From Labilibaculum euxinicum (GTDB taxonomy: Bacteria > Bacteroidota > Bacteroidia > Bacteroidales > Marinifilaceae): DNA of 64,000 nt. The notes under the pieces were generated by a model. The model was given only the letters and a program-made list of their open reading frames with translations, had not been told where the DNA came from and searched no databases. Positions within the stretch are counted from its first letter, which is position 1. The number at the start of each line of letters is the position of its first letter. The DNA lies in contig NZ_WTCR01000001.1 of the NCBI RefSeq assembly GCF_009795715.1, positions 248,001 to 312,000 of the forward strand, read 5' to 3'. A program made the translations under genes and the position numbers. This document shows, in pieces, positions 1 to 8,950 of this stretch.

Positions 1-684
1 ATATCTTTACGCGATAAAGTAAAACGTGAAAAGTATATTGGTAGTGACGAGAATTGGGATAAAGCAGAACAGGCTATTATAGAAGCTGCTGAAGAAAAAG
101 GCTTAAATACCGTTGTTGAATATGGCGAAGCCGCTTTTTATGGTCCGAAACTCGATTTTATGATTAAAGATGCAATTGGCCGTAAATGGCAGTTGGGAAC
201 CATACAGGTTGATTACAACTTACCGGAACGTTTCGAGTTAGAATACGTTGGAAGCGATAATCAGAAACATCGCCCGATCATGATTCACAGAGCTCCATTT
301 GGTTCTATGGAACGATTTGTTGCCGTTTTACTGGAACATACCGGTGGTAAATTCCCTTTATGGCTAACACCTGAACAGGTTGTAATTATGCCAATTAGCG
401 AAAAATATAACGATTATGCCGAAAAAGTTTTAAATTCGTTAAATAATTCCGATATTCGCGCCGTATTAGATGATCGCAACGAGAAAATTGGTCGGAAAAT
501 CCGTGATAGTGAGTTGAAAAAGACCCCATATCTTATAATTGTAGGCGAAAAGGAAGCAACCGAAGGTACAGTTTCTGTTCGCAGACAAGGAGAAGGTGAT
601 TTGGGTTCTCAAAGCATTCAGGAATTTACAGATTTTATAAATAAAGAAGTAGAAGATCAAATATCTTCTATTGAACAATATTAA
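1..684 (+). CDS. thrS: Threonyl-tRNA synthetase, C-terminal part (5' end outside window)
   Basis: The open frame runs in from base 1 and ends with TAA at 682-684. It encodes the last ~227 residues of ThrRS, which charges tRNA-Thr in the cytoplasm. The class II motif 3 region is visible ([11 protein letters not shown]), followed by the anticodon-binding domain that begins near [14 protein letters not shown] and includes [15 protein letters not shown]. An ATG at 160 is internal, because homologous sequence ([15 protein letters not shown]) continues upstream of it. infC follows 21 bases after the stop, which is the usual thrS-infC-rpmI-rplT order. The assignment is very secure; only the N-terminus is missing. 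Confidence 0.97.
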   Translation: MSLRDKVKREKYIGSDENWDKAEQAIIEAAEEKGLNTVVEYGEAAFYGPKLDFMIKDAIGRKWQLGTIQVDYNLPERFELEYVGSDNQKHRPIMIHRAPFGSMERFVAVLLEHTGGKFPLWLTPEQVVIMPISEKYNDYAEKVLNSLNNSDIRAVLDDRNEKIGRKIRDSELKKTPYLIIVGEKEATEGTVSVRRQGEGDLGSQSIQEFTDFINKEVEDQISSIEQY

Positions 685-691
685 CTTAATT

Positions 692-708
692 AGGAGGACC
701 TAGACATA
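692..708 (+). promoter_or_regulatory. Strong Shine-Dalgarno and AUA start of infC
   Basis: A perfect AGGAGG at 692-697 is followed by an 8-base spacer and then ATA at 706-708, in frame with the IF-3 coding sequence. The only in-frame stops upstream are TAG at 691-693 and the thrS stop, and no ATG, GTG or TTG lies between them and conserved IF-3 sequence. Non-AUG starts on infC are known from other bacteria, where they let IF-3 repress its own translation. A full Shine-Dalgarno is rare in Bacteroidota. Confidence 0.8.
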
Positions 709-1260
709 GCTGGATTTCAACATAAAAACAACAGGGGGCCAAGAAAACCTCAAGAAGCTCTACACAAAATTAATAAATTAATTAGGGCACGTAGCGTTCG
801 CGTTGTTGGAGAGAACGTAGAACCAGGAGTTTATTCTATTGCTGAAGCATTAAAATTTGCTGAAGATCAAGGATTAGACTTAATTGAAATTTCACCAAAT
901 GCCGATCCACCAGTCTGTAAGATTTCTGATTACCAAAAGTTTCTTTATCAACAGAAAAAGAAACAAAAGGAATTGAAGGCTAAAACGGTTAAAGTTGTAG
1001 TGAAAGAAATTCGTTTCGGACCAAACACCGACGAACATGATTACAATTTTAAACTAAAGCATGCCGAAAAATTCTTAACAGAAGGTTCGAAGGTAAAAGC
1101 TTATGTTTTCTTTAAAGGCCGGTCAATCCTTTTTAAAGACAAAGGTGAGATTCTTTTATTAAAATTTGCTCAGGATCTTGAAGAGCTTGGTAAAGTTGAA
1201 CAACTGCCAAGATTAGAAGGAAAACGTATGACCATGTTTTTAACACCAAAGAAAAAGTAA
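706..1260 (+). CDS. infC: Translation initiation factor IF-3
   Basis: The gene encodes 184 residues. IF-3 binds the 30S subunit, keeps it apart from 50S and rejects wrong initiation complexes. The N-domain ([20 protein letters not shown], then [17 protein letters not shown]) and the C-domain ([41 protein letters not shown]) are both complete. The start is placed at ATA 706, because the frame is open from there, homology begins within a few codons (NNRGPRKPQ), and AGGAGG lies 8 bases upstream. The first ATG in frame would lose about half the protein. It lies in an operon with thrS, rpmI and rplT. Autoregulation through the rare start codon is expected from E. coli infC, but is inferred here. 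Confidence 0.95.
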   Translation: MAGFQHKNNRGPRKPQEALHKINKLIRARSVRVVGENVEPGVYSIAEALKFAEDQGLDLIEISPNADPPVCKISDYQKFLYQQKKKQKELKAKTVKVVVKEIRFGPNTDEHDYNFKLKHAEKFLTEGSKVKAYVFFKGRSILFKDKGEILLLKFAQDLEELGKVEQLPRLEGKRMTMFLTPKKK

Positions 1261-1294
1261 AGTAATTTATATATAATCAATAATTAGTTGTACA

Positions 1295-1492
1295 ATGCCT
1301 AAGATGAAAACAAATAGCAGTGCAAAGAAAAGATTTACTTTGACTGCATCTGGAAAAATCAAAAGAAAGCACGCTTTTAAAAGTCATATTTTGACTAAAA
1401 AAAGCACTAAAAGAAAGAGAAATCTTACTTACTTTGGTTCTGTAAATAAAGCAGACCAGAAAAATGTTAAGTTAATGCTTAACATGTTGTAA
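1295..1492 (+). CDS. rpmI: Ribosomal protein bL35
   Basis: This 65-residue, very basic protein starts [14 protein letters not shown] and contains [17 protein letters not shown], the conserved signature of the large-subunit protein bL35. Its length matches the family (about 65). It lies 34 bases after infC and 93 bases before rplT in the standard IF-3/L35/L20 operon. No Shine-Dalgarno is visible ahead of the ATG, which is normal for Bacteroidota. Confidence 0.97.
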   Translation: MPKMKTNSSAKKRFTLTASGKIKRKHAFKSHILTKKSTKRKRNLTYFGSVNKADQKNVKLMLNML

Positions 1493-1511
1493 AAATCAGT
1501 ATTTGATTTTT
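1491..1511 (+). promoter_or_regulatory. Hairpin between rpmI and rplT
   Basis: AAAAATCA (1491-1498) and TGATTTTT (1504-1511) form an 8-bp stem around GTATT and overlap the rpmI stop codon. It is A/T-rich and could be a weak terminator or a translational control element for rplT. No function is shown by the sequence. Confidence 0.3.
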
Positions 1512-1585
1512 AAAGTTTATTAACCGGGTGATTTAGCAAAAAAAGAGTCCTTAAATGGAACGCTAACATTCTAAAAACAAAAACA

Positions 1586-1939
1586 ATGCCTAGATCAGTA
1601 AATTCTGTAGCTTCAAGAGCTAGAAGAAAAAAGATTTTAAAAGAAACCAGAGGTAACTTTGGAGCAAGAGCTAACGTTTGGACGGTAGCAAAAAACACAT
1701 GGGAAAAAGGTATGCAGTATGCATATCGTGATAGAAAAAAGAAGAAATCAAACTTCAGAGCATTGTGGATTCAGCGTATTAATGCTGCTGCCAGACTAGA
1801 AGGTTTGTCATATTCACAATTGATTGGTTTGATGCATAAAGCTAACATCGAAATTAACCGTAAGGTTTTAGCTGATTTAGCAATGAATCATCCTGAAGCA
1901 TTTAAAGCTGTTGTTGGAAAAGCACAAACAGCTAAATAA
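1586..1939 (+). CDS. rplT: Ribosomal protein bL20
   Basis: The 117-residue basic protein begins [20 protein letters not shown] and contains [24 protein letters not shown], diagnostic for bL20, which binds 23S rRNA early in 50S assembly. The length is standard. It is the last gene of the operon, and a strong terminator follows 22 bases later. bL20 represses this operon in other bacteria; no convincing mimic of its rRNA site was identified here. Confidence 0.97.
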   Translation: MPRSVNSVASRARRKKILKETRGNFGARANVWTVAKNTWEKGMQYAYRDRKKKKSNFRALWIQRINAAARLEGLSYSQLIGLMHKANIEINRKVLADLAMNHPEAFKAVVGKAQTAK

Positions 1940-1961
1940 TATTATAAATTATTTACTTTAG

Positions 1962-1995
1962 AACGGGATTGTTTTGTACAATCCCGTTTTTTTTT
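1962..1995 (+). terminator. Rho-independent terminator of the thrS-rplT operon
   Basis: An 11-bp perfect stem AACGGGATTGT/ACAATCCCGTT (1962-1972 and 1978-1988) with a 5-base loop is followed by an unbroken run of T. Confidence 0.93.
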
Positions 1996-2107
1996 GTTTA
2001 TCTCCTAAATCCAAATGCTTAATGGGGTCTTTATACTGATTATCGAAAAAGCATTTTCAAATGGCACAATAATCCACTTCCGGTAGTTTAATATGCCTTG
2101 GATTTAT

Positions 2108-2115
2108 TATTTTTG
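2108..2115 (+). promoter_or_regulatory. -7 box, candidate dapB promoter
   Basis: TATTTTTG fits the Bacteroidota -7 consensus TAnnTTTG and lies 56 bases before the dapB ATG. No clear -33 TTTG is present, only TTTA at 2087-2090. Confidence 0.4.
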
Positions 2116-2171
2116 AAATCATTAAGCAGGAGTAATACTATTAACCATACAAGCTCCTTAAAAAACCACAC

Positions 2172-2885
2172 ATGAGAATAGCACTTATTGGCTACGGAAA
2201 AATGGGCAAGGAAATTGAACAAATTGCACTAAGCCGAGGCCATCAAATAGGATTAATAATTGATCAGGAAAATCAAGCCGATTTGCATACTGAGAACCTT
2301 AAAAATATTGATGTTGCAATTGAATTTACAAATCCTGATTCAGCCTTTGGCAACTATCAAATTTGCTTTGAAGCAAACGTACCCGTTGTATCTGGCACAA
2401 CAGGATGGCTGGATAAAATAGATTTAATTAAAGAAAAATGTCAGTTAGGAAGTGGTTTTTTCTATGCCTCTAATTTTAGTTTAGGAGTAAATCTTTTCTT
2501 CGAACTTAATAAAAAACTAGCGGCACTAATGGCGCCTTTTAGCGAATACAATGCTGACATGGAAGAGATTCATCATATTCACAAGTTAGATTCGCCAAGT
2601 GGAACGGCAATTACTTTAGCTGAGGGTATTATTGAAAATCATCCCAAAAAAACAAAATGGATTGAAGCTGCTAGTATGAAGGAAGACGAACTTAGCATAT
2701 TTGCTAAACGACATGGTTCCGTTCCTGGCACACACTCCATCACCTGGCACTCTGAAGTCGATGAGATCAGCATTCAACATTTGGCTTATAGCAGAAAAGG
2801 CTTTGCTCTTGGTGCTGTGTTAGCCGCAGAATTCATGCCTGAAAAGAAAGGTTTTTTTTGTATGAAAGATCTTTTAAAACTATAG
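2172..2885 (+). CDS. dapB: 4-hydroxy-tetrahydrodipicolinate reductase
   Basis: This 237-residue enzyme reduces 4-hydroxy-tetrahydrodipicolinate with NAD(P)H in the diaminopimelate/lysine pathway. Residues 7-12 (GYGKMG) are the dinucleotide-binding turn. The catalytic segment at 131-146 keeps the His-His pair (H134, H135), K138 and the SPSGTA substrate loop. The C-terminus has HSITWHSEVDEISIQH. It is slightly shorter than E. coli DapB (273), as is usual for Bacteroidota. lepB follows 55 bases downstream on the same strand, and dapB-lepB-WbqC is a familiar gene order in this phylum. Confidence 0.95.
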   Translation: MRIALIGYGKMGKEIEQIALSRGHQIGLIIDQENQADLHTENLKNIDVAIEFTNPDSAFGNYQICFEANVPVVSGTTGWLDKIDLIKEKCQLGSGFFYASNFSLGVNLFFELNKKLAALMAPFSEYNADMEEIHHIHKLDSPSGTAITLAEGIIENHPKKTKWIEAASMKEDELSIFAKRHGSVPGTHSITWHSEVDEISIQHLAYSRKGFALGAVLAAEFMPEKKGFFCMKDLLKL

Positions 2886-2940
2886 TTCAGCACAACAGCT
2901 GGAATAAAAAGAAATTAAGTAATCATTAAAAAAAAATTGA

Positions 2941-4329
2941 ATGAGCAGTATACTAAAAAACAAATGGTTTAAATTTTCAATAGCTCTAATCATCTGCCTT
3001 TTGATGATTATTTGGATAGGTAATTACTGGCTGATTTTGGGCCTTCCCATCCTTTTTGATGTATACATCAGTAAAAAAGTACATTGGGCTTTCTGGAAAA
3101 AAAGAGGTGTAAAAAAACAAAGTGCAACAGTAGAATGGGTTGACGCAATTATTTTTGCAGTTGTTGCTGCAACCATTATAAGAATGTTCTTTATTGAAGC
3201 ATATACAATTCCTACTTCATCAATGGAGAAATCTTTGTTGGTAGGAGATTATCTTTTTGTGAGCAAAGTAGCATACGGGCCAAAAATCCCAAACACTCCG
3301 CTATCCTTTCCTTTTGCGCATCACACAATGCCATTAACCAAATCAACTAAATCGTATCTGGAATGGATTCAATGGCCTTACAAACGCCTTGCCGGTATCA
3401 GCGAAGTGAAAAGAAACGACGTTGTTGTATTCAATTTCCCTGCCGGTGATACTATTATCGTAGGCCGAGAAAACCCAGACTATTACACAAATTTAAGAGG
3501 TATAGGTGATCAATTTATGTCTGATGACATGAAAAAAGGACGGACTCTTCAGTCAGAGAAAAAATATATTGATATGGCACGAAAGTATCTGGCTCAAAAC
3601 ACAGAAATAGCTACTCGTCCGGTAGACAAACAAGAGAACTACATCAAACGATGTGTAGGACTTCCGGGAGATACTCTATTGTGCATCGATGGTGAATTAC
3701 ATGTTAATGGTAAACCTCAGGACAAAATTGAGGATATGCAGTACAATTATGTTGTTCGCACAAATGGAACTCCTATCAATCCAAGAAAACTGGAAGAACT
3801 AAACATTGCCAAAGCAGATATTGACCACAGAGGATCTGATTACAATCTTCCTCTCTCGCTTAGTAAAGTTGAAGAATTGAAAAAATTGAGCAATGTTGTT
3901 TCAATTATTAGAAGAAATTCAACTCAAGGTATTTCTGAAGATGTTTTCCCTTTTAGTGACCATTACACGTGGAACAGAGACAATTTTGGACCATTAGTTA
4001 TTCCTAAAAAAGGACAAACAGTTTCCCTTAATTTGGAAACACTTCCTTTGTATGAAAGAGCTATTAATGCTTATGAGGGTAATGATTTAAAAGTTCAGGA
4101 TTCTACCATTTATATCAATGGAAAAATTGCAACAGAATTTACATTTAAAATGGATTACTATTGGATGATGGGTGATAACAGACACATGTCAGCCGACTCG
4201 AGATACTGGGGATATGTTCCTGAAGATCACATTGTAGGAAAGGCTTCATTTATATGGCTTTCATTGGATAAAGACAAAACTGCTTTCAGCAAAATCAGAT
4301 GGAACAGAGTTTTTAAATGGATTCACTAA
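2941..4329 (+). CDS. lepB: Signal peptidase I, long Bacteroidota form
   Basis: The 462-residue membrane protease cleaves signal peptides from exported proteins. Two hydrophobic segments (about 13-40 and 70-85) precede the catalytic domain. The nucleophile region TIPTSSMEKSLL gives S94, and YIKRCVGLPGD gives the general base K236. The late box MMGDNRHMSADSRYWGYVP is also intact. It is longer than E. coli LepB (324) because of extra sequence between the Ser and Lys boxes and a second insert before the last box; this is common in Bacteroidota S26 peptidases. It is probably co-transcribed with dapB, and a terminator follows. Confidence 0.94.
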   Translation: MSSILKNKWFKFSIALIICLLMIIWIGNYWLILGLPILFDVYISKKVHWAFWKKRGVKKQSATVEWVDAIIFAVVAATIIRMFFIEAYTIPTSSMEKSLLVGDYLFVSKVAYGPKIPNTPLSFPFAHHTMPLTKSTKSYLEWIQWPYKRLAGISEVKRNDVVVFNFPAGDTIIVGRENPDYYTNLRGIGDQFMSDDMKKGRTLQSEKKYIDMARKYLAQNTEIATRPVDKQENYIKRCVGLPGDTLLCIDGELHVNGKPQDKIEDMQYNYVVRTNGTPINPRKLEELNIAKADIDHRGSDYNLPLSLSKVEELKKLSNVVSIIRRNSTQGISEDVFPFSDHYTWNRDNFGPLVIPKKGQTVSLNLETLPLYERAINAYEGNDLKVQDSTIYINGKIATEFTFKMDYYWMMGDNRHMSADSRYWGYVPEDHIVGKASFIWLSLDKDKTAFSKIRWNRVFKWIH

Positions 4330-4352
4330 TCGGCTAAGACTAAAATTATATG

Positions 4353-4380
4353 AAAGACACCCACTGCGGTGTCTTTTTCT
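4353..4380 (+). terminator. Terminator after lepB
   Basis: AAAGACACC/GGTGTCTTT (4353-4361 and 4368-4376) forms a 9-bp stem with a 6-base loop and runs into a T-rich tract. Confidence 0.85.
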
Positions 4381-4394
4381 TTTCCTTATTTTTC

Positions 4395-4402
4395 TATTTT
4401 TG
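4395..4402 (+). promoter_or_regulatory. -7 box, candidate promoter of the WbqC-like gene
   Basis: TATTTTTG matches TAnnTTTG between the lepB terminator and the next start codon at 4434. No -33 element is clear. Confidence 0.45.
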
Positions 4403-4433
4403 TGCTTACGTTTCAACAGCTTCAAAATAATCT

Positions 4434-5081
4434 ATGAAAAACTCCAAAGCCTTACTGACAACATCTTTTTTTGCACCCATTCAATATTACTGTAAATTAA
4501 TTCAATACCCTGAAATCATAATTGAACAATGGGAGCATTATTCAAAACAATCGTACAGAAACCGCTGCAATATCTATGGAGCAAATGGTGTTTTACCTCT
4601 ATCTGTTCCGGTTGTAAAGGCAACAAATAAAAAGGTGTTTACTAAAGATGTTAAGATATCATATGATACCAATTGGCAGAAATTGCACTGGAAAGGAATT
4701 GAGGCGGCTTACAAATCTTCTCCTTTTTATGAATATTATATTGATGATTTAGAGCGCTTCTTCACTCAAAAATGGGATTTTTTACTTGAATACAATAATG
4801 AAATTCAGAAAGAAATATTTGGTATTCTTGAGATTGACCCAATTATTAAATTCTCTGAGGACTTTATTGATTTTGGTACATCTGAATATGATGATTTCCG
4901 GGAAAAGATACACCCTAAAGTTTCAAAATTAGAAACAGACGACTCGTTCACAGCAAGAAAATACACACAAGTGTTTGGAGACAAATATGGTTTTATTGAG
5001 AATCTGAGTATTTTAGATTTAATTTTCAATTTGGGACCAGACAGTCTAAGCTACCTTGAATCAATCAATTCAAATTTGTAG
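4434..5081 (+). CDS. WbqC-like family protein
   Basis: The 215-residue protein resembles the WbqC-like family. The early signature is FFAPIQYYCKL, followed by SYRNRCNIYGANG and LSVPVV, then HWKGIEAAYKSSPFYEYY. Members are often found with cell-surface polysaccharide or lipid genes, but their reaction is not established, so no function is assigned. Its 3' end overlaps the convergent Nudix gene by 12 bases, and an own -7 box lies upstream. No signal peptide is seen, so it is probably cytoplasmic. Confidence 0.85.
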   Translation: MKNSKALLTTSFFAPIQYYCKLIQYPEIIIEQWEHYSKQSYRNRCNIYGANGVLPLSVPVVKATNKKVFTKDVKISYDTNWQKLHWKGIEAAYKSSPFYEYYIDDLERFFTQKWDFLLEYNNEIQKEIFGILEIDPIIKFSEDFIDFGTSEYDDFREKIHPKVSKLETDDSFTARKYTQVFGDKYGFIENLSILDLIFNLGPDSLSYLESINSNL

Positions 5082-5504
5082 TTGTTTCAGCAGATCTGAC
5101 ATAATAAGATCGTGATCAAAAGCCAGAGGTGGCAATTTTTCAACAGCTTGCCATTTTGCTTGTTTGGCATCATCTTCTCCCTTAACAACCGGCAATTCAT
5201 CGGACATCATTGTTCCAGTATAAACAATCGATACGGTTCTTCCCCGGGGATCACGGTCAACAGCTCCATACGTCCTGAATTGTTCTAAACCAAAGCCAAC
5301 AAAACCCGTTTCCTCTTTTAGTTCCCGATAGGCTGCCACTTCAATCTCTTCATCCATATCAACAAAACCACCAGGAAACGCCCACATATCCTGAAATGGA
5401 GGATTGGCTCTTTGAATTAGCAATACGTAAAGCACATTATTGGATTTGCAAAAAACAGCACAATCTACAGTTAGTGCCGGCCGTGGATATTGGTAAGTGT
5501 ACAT
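5070..5504 (-). CDS. Nudix (MutT-type) hydrolase
   Basis: The 144-residue protein carries a complete Nudix box: G46, E52, R60-E61, E64-E65 and G67 fit Gx5Ex7REUxEExGU exactly. Such enzymes hydrolyse nucleoside diphosphates linked to another group, using divalent metal bound by the box glutamates. The segment YQYPRPALTVDCAVF and the context FRTYGAVDRDPRGRTVSIVY resemble the ADP-ribose pyrophosphatase-like Nudix proteins common in Bacteroidota. The exact substrate cannot be read from sequence. It is convergent with the WbqC-like gene, overlapping its end. Confidence 0.9.
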   Translation of the reverse strand: MYTYQYPRPALTVDCAVFCKSNNVLYVLLIQRANPPFQDMWAFPGGFVDMDEEIEVAAYRELKEETGFVGFGLEQFRTYGAVDRDPRGRTVSIVYTGTMMSDELPVVKGEDDAKQAKWQAVEKLPPLAFDHDLIMSDLLKQLQI

Positions 5505-5539
5505 ATAACAGGATTCCTAAAATTGTTACTGAATCGAAT

Positions 5540-6334
5540 CTACTCGTTAATAATTCTTTTAATCACTCTTAACTTGTGCGTGTAACGCTTTTTATCAACA
5601 TTGAATATTCCCTGATGATCTACATTATCAATACGGACATTGCCCGAAGCATGTATAATTTTATGCCGATCCCAAATAATACCAACATGAGTAATTTTCC
5701 CTTCTTCGTTATCAAAAAAAGCCAAATCGCCTGGCAAAGCCTCTTCTACAAAAGTTAGCGTATTTCCAATTAAAACCTGCTGACTTGCATCTCTTGGCAA
5801 TACAATCCCATTTAGCTTGTAAACAATTTGGGTTAAGCCGGAACAATCAATTCCATACGGAGTTCTTCCTCCCCATAAGTAGGGTGAATTAAAATATTTT
5901 AACGCACTTTCGATTATTGAATCACGCAAGTGTTCGGCAGAAGAATTTTCAGAAACCTTGCCTTGATAGAAATAATCCTTATCGGCAATTCTAAATGACT
6001 TCTTCTCCAAATCACAAAATGGAAATGAACTTCCAGGTACAATCAATTTATTGGAGTAATCCTGTTCCTGAAAAACCAAATTAAACGTATCATTAGCTAC
6101 AACCTGAAGCTCCTTATTTAAAATCTGAAAAAGTTCTTCATCAATCGCAGTAATCATTTTAGTATCCACCCAACCTTCGTAATTGTCAAATGCCAATCTG
6201 ATTTTTGACCAGTTTTCATTCTCTTCAAGAATCTCAAAATGTTCCCCAAACAATAATTGAGTCACCATTTCGCTTCGTTCAGCCGGTTCTTTTCGGACTG
6301 GGATAATACTTAGATCGGAAATTCCGTAATTCAT
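5540..6334 (-). CDS. SH3/NlpC-P60 cell-wall peptidase (YkfC-like)
   Basis: The 264-residue protein has an N-terminal bacterial SH3-like region (about 1-65, with VTQLLFGEHFEILEE and NYEGWVD) and a C-terminal NlpC/P60 domain (from about 140). The catalytic Cys is C164 in YGIDCSGL, the His is H216 in ITHVGII, and the third residue is probably H228. These enzymes cleave gamma-D-glutamyl-meso-diaminopimelate bonds in cell-wall peptides. There is no signal peptide, so a cytoplasmic role in recycling muropeptides, as for dipeptidyl-peptidase VI, is likely. It is 36 bases from the Nudix gene on the same strand, so they may be co-transcribed. Confidence 0.9.
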   Translation of the reverse strand: MNYGISDLSIIPVRKEPAERSEMVTQLLFGEHFEILEENENWSKIRLAFDNYEGWVDTKMITAIDEELFQILNKELQVVANDTFNLVFQEQDYSNKLIVPGSSFPFCDLEKKSFRIADKDYFYQGKVSENSSAEHLRDSIIESALKYFNSPYLWGGRTPYGIDCSGLTQIVYKLNGIVLPRDASQQVLIGNTLTFVEEALPGDLAFFDNEEGKITHVGIIWDRHKIIHASGNVRIDNVDHQGIFNVDKKRYTHKLRVIKRIINE

Positions 6335-6360
6335 TTATTGTTCTATTTTAGCATTCAAAC

Positions 6361-6368
6361 CAAATATA
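6361..6368 (-). promoter_or_regulatory. -7 box, candidate promoter of the NlpC/P60-Nudix pair
   Basis: On the minus strand these bases read TATATTTG, an exact TAnnTTTG match, 26 bases before the ATG at 6334. A suitably spaced -33 element was not found. Confidence 0.45.
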
Positions 6369-6523
6369 AAGAATAAAATTATGCTTTTACATTTGGTTTC
6401 ACAAAATTGCCAATAAAATAAGTCTTCTAAAAGAAACAAGGAATAGTTTTCAAGCACAAAATATTACATTATTTTTATAAACAGAATTTCAGTAATAACC
6501 GCACTCACAAATAGCAAACAGAA

Positions 6524-8647
6524 ATGAGTAAATACTTCAGGTGGATTCGACAGAATTTAAACAACATCTACAGGTTTTTGATTACATCAATGACCATTAT
6601 TCTCATCACCCTATTGTTTCCCAATATTGGCAACTTCAAATACGAATACCAAAAAGGAAAACCATGGATGCACGAAACCTTAATTGCCCCTTTTGATTTT
6701 GCTCTTTTAAAAACAGATAGTGAAATTTCGCAGGAGAAGGACAGTATTTTGAATAAATTCTATCCTTTCTTTAAAAAAGACACTGCTGTAATTACAGAAA
6801 TTACGAACAAATTCAATTCTGATTTTGACAAGAAATGGAGTCAATTCACAAAATCCGGCTCGTATAAAAAATTAAATAATTCCAACCAAACTACGGAAAA
6901 AGAGTTCTTACGACTCAAAGAATACCTTATTCTTAATCTCAGTAAAATTTATGAATTTGGAATCGCCGATTTTCAAAATGAACAGAAAGAATTAGGCTTC
7001 AAACGCCCTGATTTCATAAATAAATCGGTAAATAATCTAAACGAAGTTGTTCCTACTGAAAATATATATACACCCAAAAGTGCATATCAATTTATTTCAA
7101 ATCAATTAAAAACAGATTTTCCCTCTTCAGCATATCAGAGTTTTATTCAGGAATTAAACATTGATTCTTATCTTTTGCCTAATCTGTTTTACGATGCAGC
7201 AATGTCTGAACAGGTTAAAGCCAGCATGTTGTCCATGGTATCCCTTTCAAAAGGTATTATAGAATCCGGAACCCGGATTGTTCTTGTTGGAGATGTTATA
7301 GATGATCACACTTTTCTTGTTTTGGAATCACTAAAAAAAGATTATGAAAATATACTAGGATCGTCGCAGAACCATTATTTAATTGTAATCGGACAATGTA
7401 TGCTAATTATTTCATGCATCCTTCTGCTGTTTCTTTATCTGCGAAATTTTAGAAAACAGATTTTACATGACAACAAAAAATTACTATTTATACTTTTATT
7501 TGTACTGCTCTATGTTGCACTAACAACTCTTGTTCTTAAATTTACTAAAGTTAATATCTACATCATTCCGTTCGCGTTAATAACAATAGTTGTGAGAACG
7601 CTGATGGATAGCAGAACTGCCCTCTTTGTTTTTATAATAACGGTTTTACTTACCGGATTTCTTGCTCCAAATGGCTTTGAATTTGTATTCCTACAACTCT
7701 CAGCTGGTATTATGGCAATTTACAGCCTCCCAAGATTAGAGCGTCGTGGACAGTTGGTATTAACAGGAATCATTACCTTCTTAACTTATAGTATTGTCTA
7801 CTTTGCATTTGCCATAACTCAAGAGTCAAATATCGCTGATATAAAATGGGTGAACTTTATGTTCTTTGCCATAAACGGCTTATTTATAACATTTTCCTAC
7901 TCACTGATATACATTTTCGAAAAACTATTTGGTTTTCTTTCGGATGTAACTCTTATTGAACTCTCGAATCAAAATCATCCGCTCTTACGCCAACTATTGC
8001 AACACTCACCAGGAACCTTCCAACACTGCCTGCAGGTAGCCAATTTGGCCGAAGCTGCTATCAACAAAATTGGAGGAAATCCTTTGCTGGTTCGCACAGG
8101 AGCTTTATATCATGATATTGGAAAGATGAAACACCCAGCTTATTTTATTGAAAATCAACTAACCAACTCAAACCCTCATGATAAATTAGATTTTGATAAA
8201 AGTGCTCAGATTATAACAGATCATGTTAAATTTGGGGTTAAAATTGCGAAGAAACACAAGCTTCCTCAGCTAATTATAGATTTTATTGAAACCCATCATG
8301 GTGCCGGAAGAGTTCAGTATTTCTACACCTCATTTAAAAATAAATATCCTGACAAGGAAATTGATGAAGAAAAATTCACCTATCCAGGTCCGGATCCTTT
8401 CACCAAAGAAACCGCAGTATTAATGATGGCAGATTCAGTGGAAGCATCGTCGCGGAGTTTAAAAGAAAAAACGCCCGAAACGATACGTGCTCTTATCGAC
8501 AAAATAATTGACAAGCAAATTGCTGAAAACCGTTTCCAAAATGCTGATATAACTTTTAAAAATATCAATCAGATCAAAGAAATTTTCACAAATGCTCTTA
8601 TTAACGTTTATCATGCGCGAATTGAGTATCCAAAAGAGAATGAATAA
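6524..8647 (+). CDS. 7TM-HD family phosphodiesterase (PgpH/YqfF type)
   Basis: The 707-residue membrane protein has a first membrane anchor (about 16-36), a large extracytoplasmic region (about 40-285), a block of several membrane segments (about 287-480), and a cytoplasmic HD domain. The metal site is visible: HCLQVANLAEAA supplies an early His, H530-D531 is the HD pair in LYHDIGKMKHP, and HHGAGRVQYF and MMADSVEASSR follow. Listeria PgpH and its relatives hydrolyse cyclic di-AMP, so control of c-di-AMP levels is the likely role. A monocistronic unit is plausible, with divergent NlpC/P60 upstream. Confidence 0.92.
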   Translation: MSKYFRWIRQNLNNIYRFLITSMTIILITLLFPNIGNFKYEYQKGKPWMHETLIAPFDFALLKTDSEISQEKDSILNKFYPFFKKDTAVITEITNKFNSDFDKKWSQFTKSGSYKKLNNSNQTTEKEFLRLKEYLILNLSKIYEFGIADFQNEQKELGFKRPDFINKSVNNLNEVVPTENIYTPKSAYQFISNQLKTDFPSSAYQSFIQELNIDSYLLPNLFYDAAMSEQVKASMLSMVSLSKGIIESGTRIVLVGDVIDDHTFLVLESLKKDYENILGSSQNHYLIVIGQCMLIISCILLLFLYLRNFRKQILHDNKKLLFILLFVLLYVALTTLVLKFTKVNIYIIPFALITIVVRTLMDSRTALFVFIITVLLTGFLAPNGFEFVFLQLSAGIMAIYSLPRLERRGQLVLTGIITFLTYSIVYFAFAITQESNIADIKWVNFMFFAINGLFITFSYSLIYIFEKLFGFLSDVTLIELSNQNHPLLRQLLQHSPGTFQHCLQVANLAEAAINKIGGNPLLVRTGALYHDIGKMKHPAYFIENQLTNSNPHDKLDFDKSAQIITDHVKFGVKIAKKHKLPQLIIDFIETHHGAGRVQYFYTSFKNKYPDKEIDEEKFTYPGPDPFTKETAVLMMADSVEASSRSLKEKTPETIRALIDKIIDKQIAENRFQNADITFKNINQIKEIFTNALINVYHARIEYPKENE

Positions 8648-8950
8648 AAAATTTTAACCTTGTTTCCTCAATAATTTGATTTCAATCTATTTTCAATTGC
8701 CTGACAATAGGTTGAAATCAAAATTGCAGTACCCATAACCAACAAACAGAACATAAACATCTAATTTTATGGCTATTAAACACACACAAACATCTTGAAT
8801 TTCTTTTTTTTTCCTATTCATTTTTTTGTAACTTATGACTAAGAGTATTCTTCAAATCGTTTTCAAACGACTTATCCATATTCACTTGTTAAGGAAGCAT
8901 AAAATTAATATAAGCTAATCACAGTATTTTAAATTCAAACCCTTATTGTT
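8648..8950. other. Intergenic region with long inverted repeat
   Basis: No open frame or RNA gene is recognised. It holds the long inverted repeat at 8669-8726 and otherwise AT-rich sequence leading to the lipoprotein gene at 8951. No exact TAnnTTTG box was found close to that gene. Confidence 0.6.
8669..8726. repeat. 21-bp inverted repeat, 14-base loop
   Basis: The 17-base arm 8675-8691 pairs with 8706-8722 with a single G-U. Beyond a 2-base bulge, CAAT (8669-8672) pairs with ATTG (8723-8726). No T-run follows on either strand, so a simple terminator is unlikely. Confidence 0.7.
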
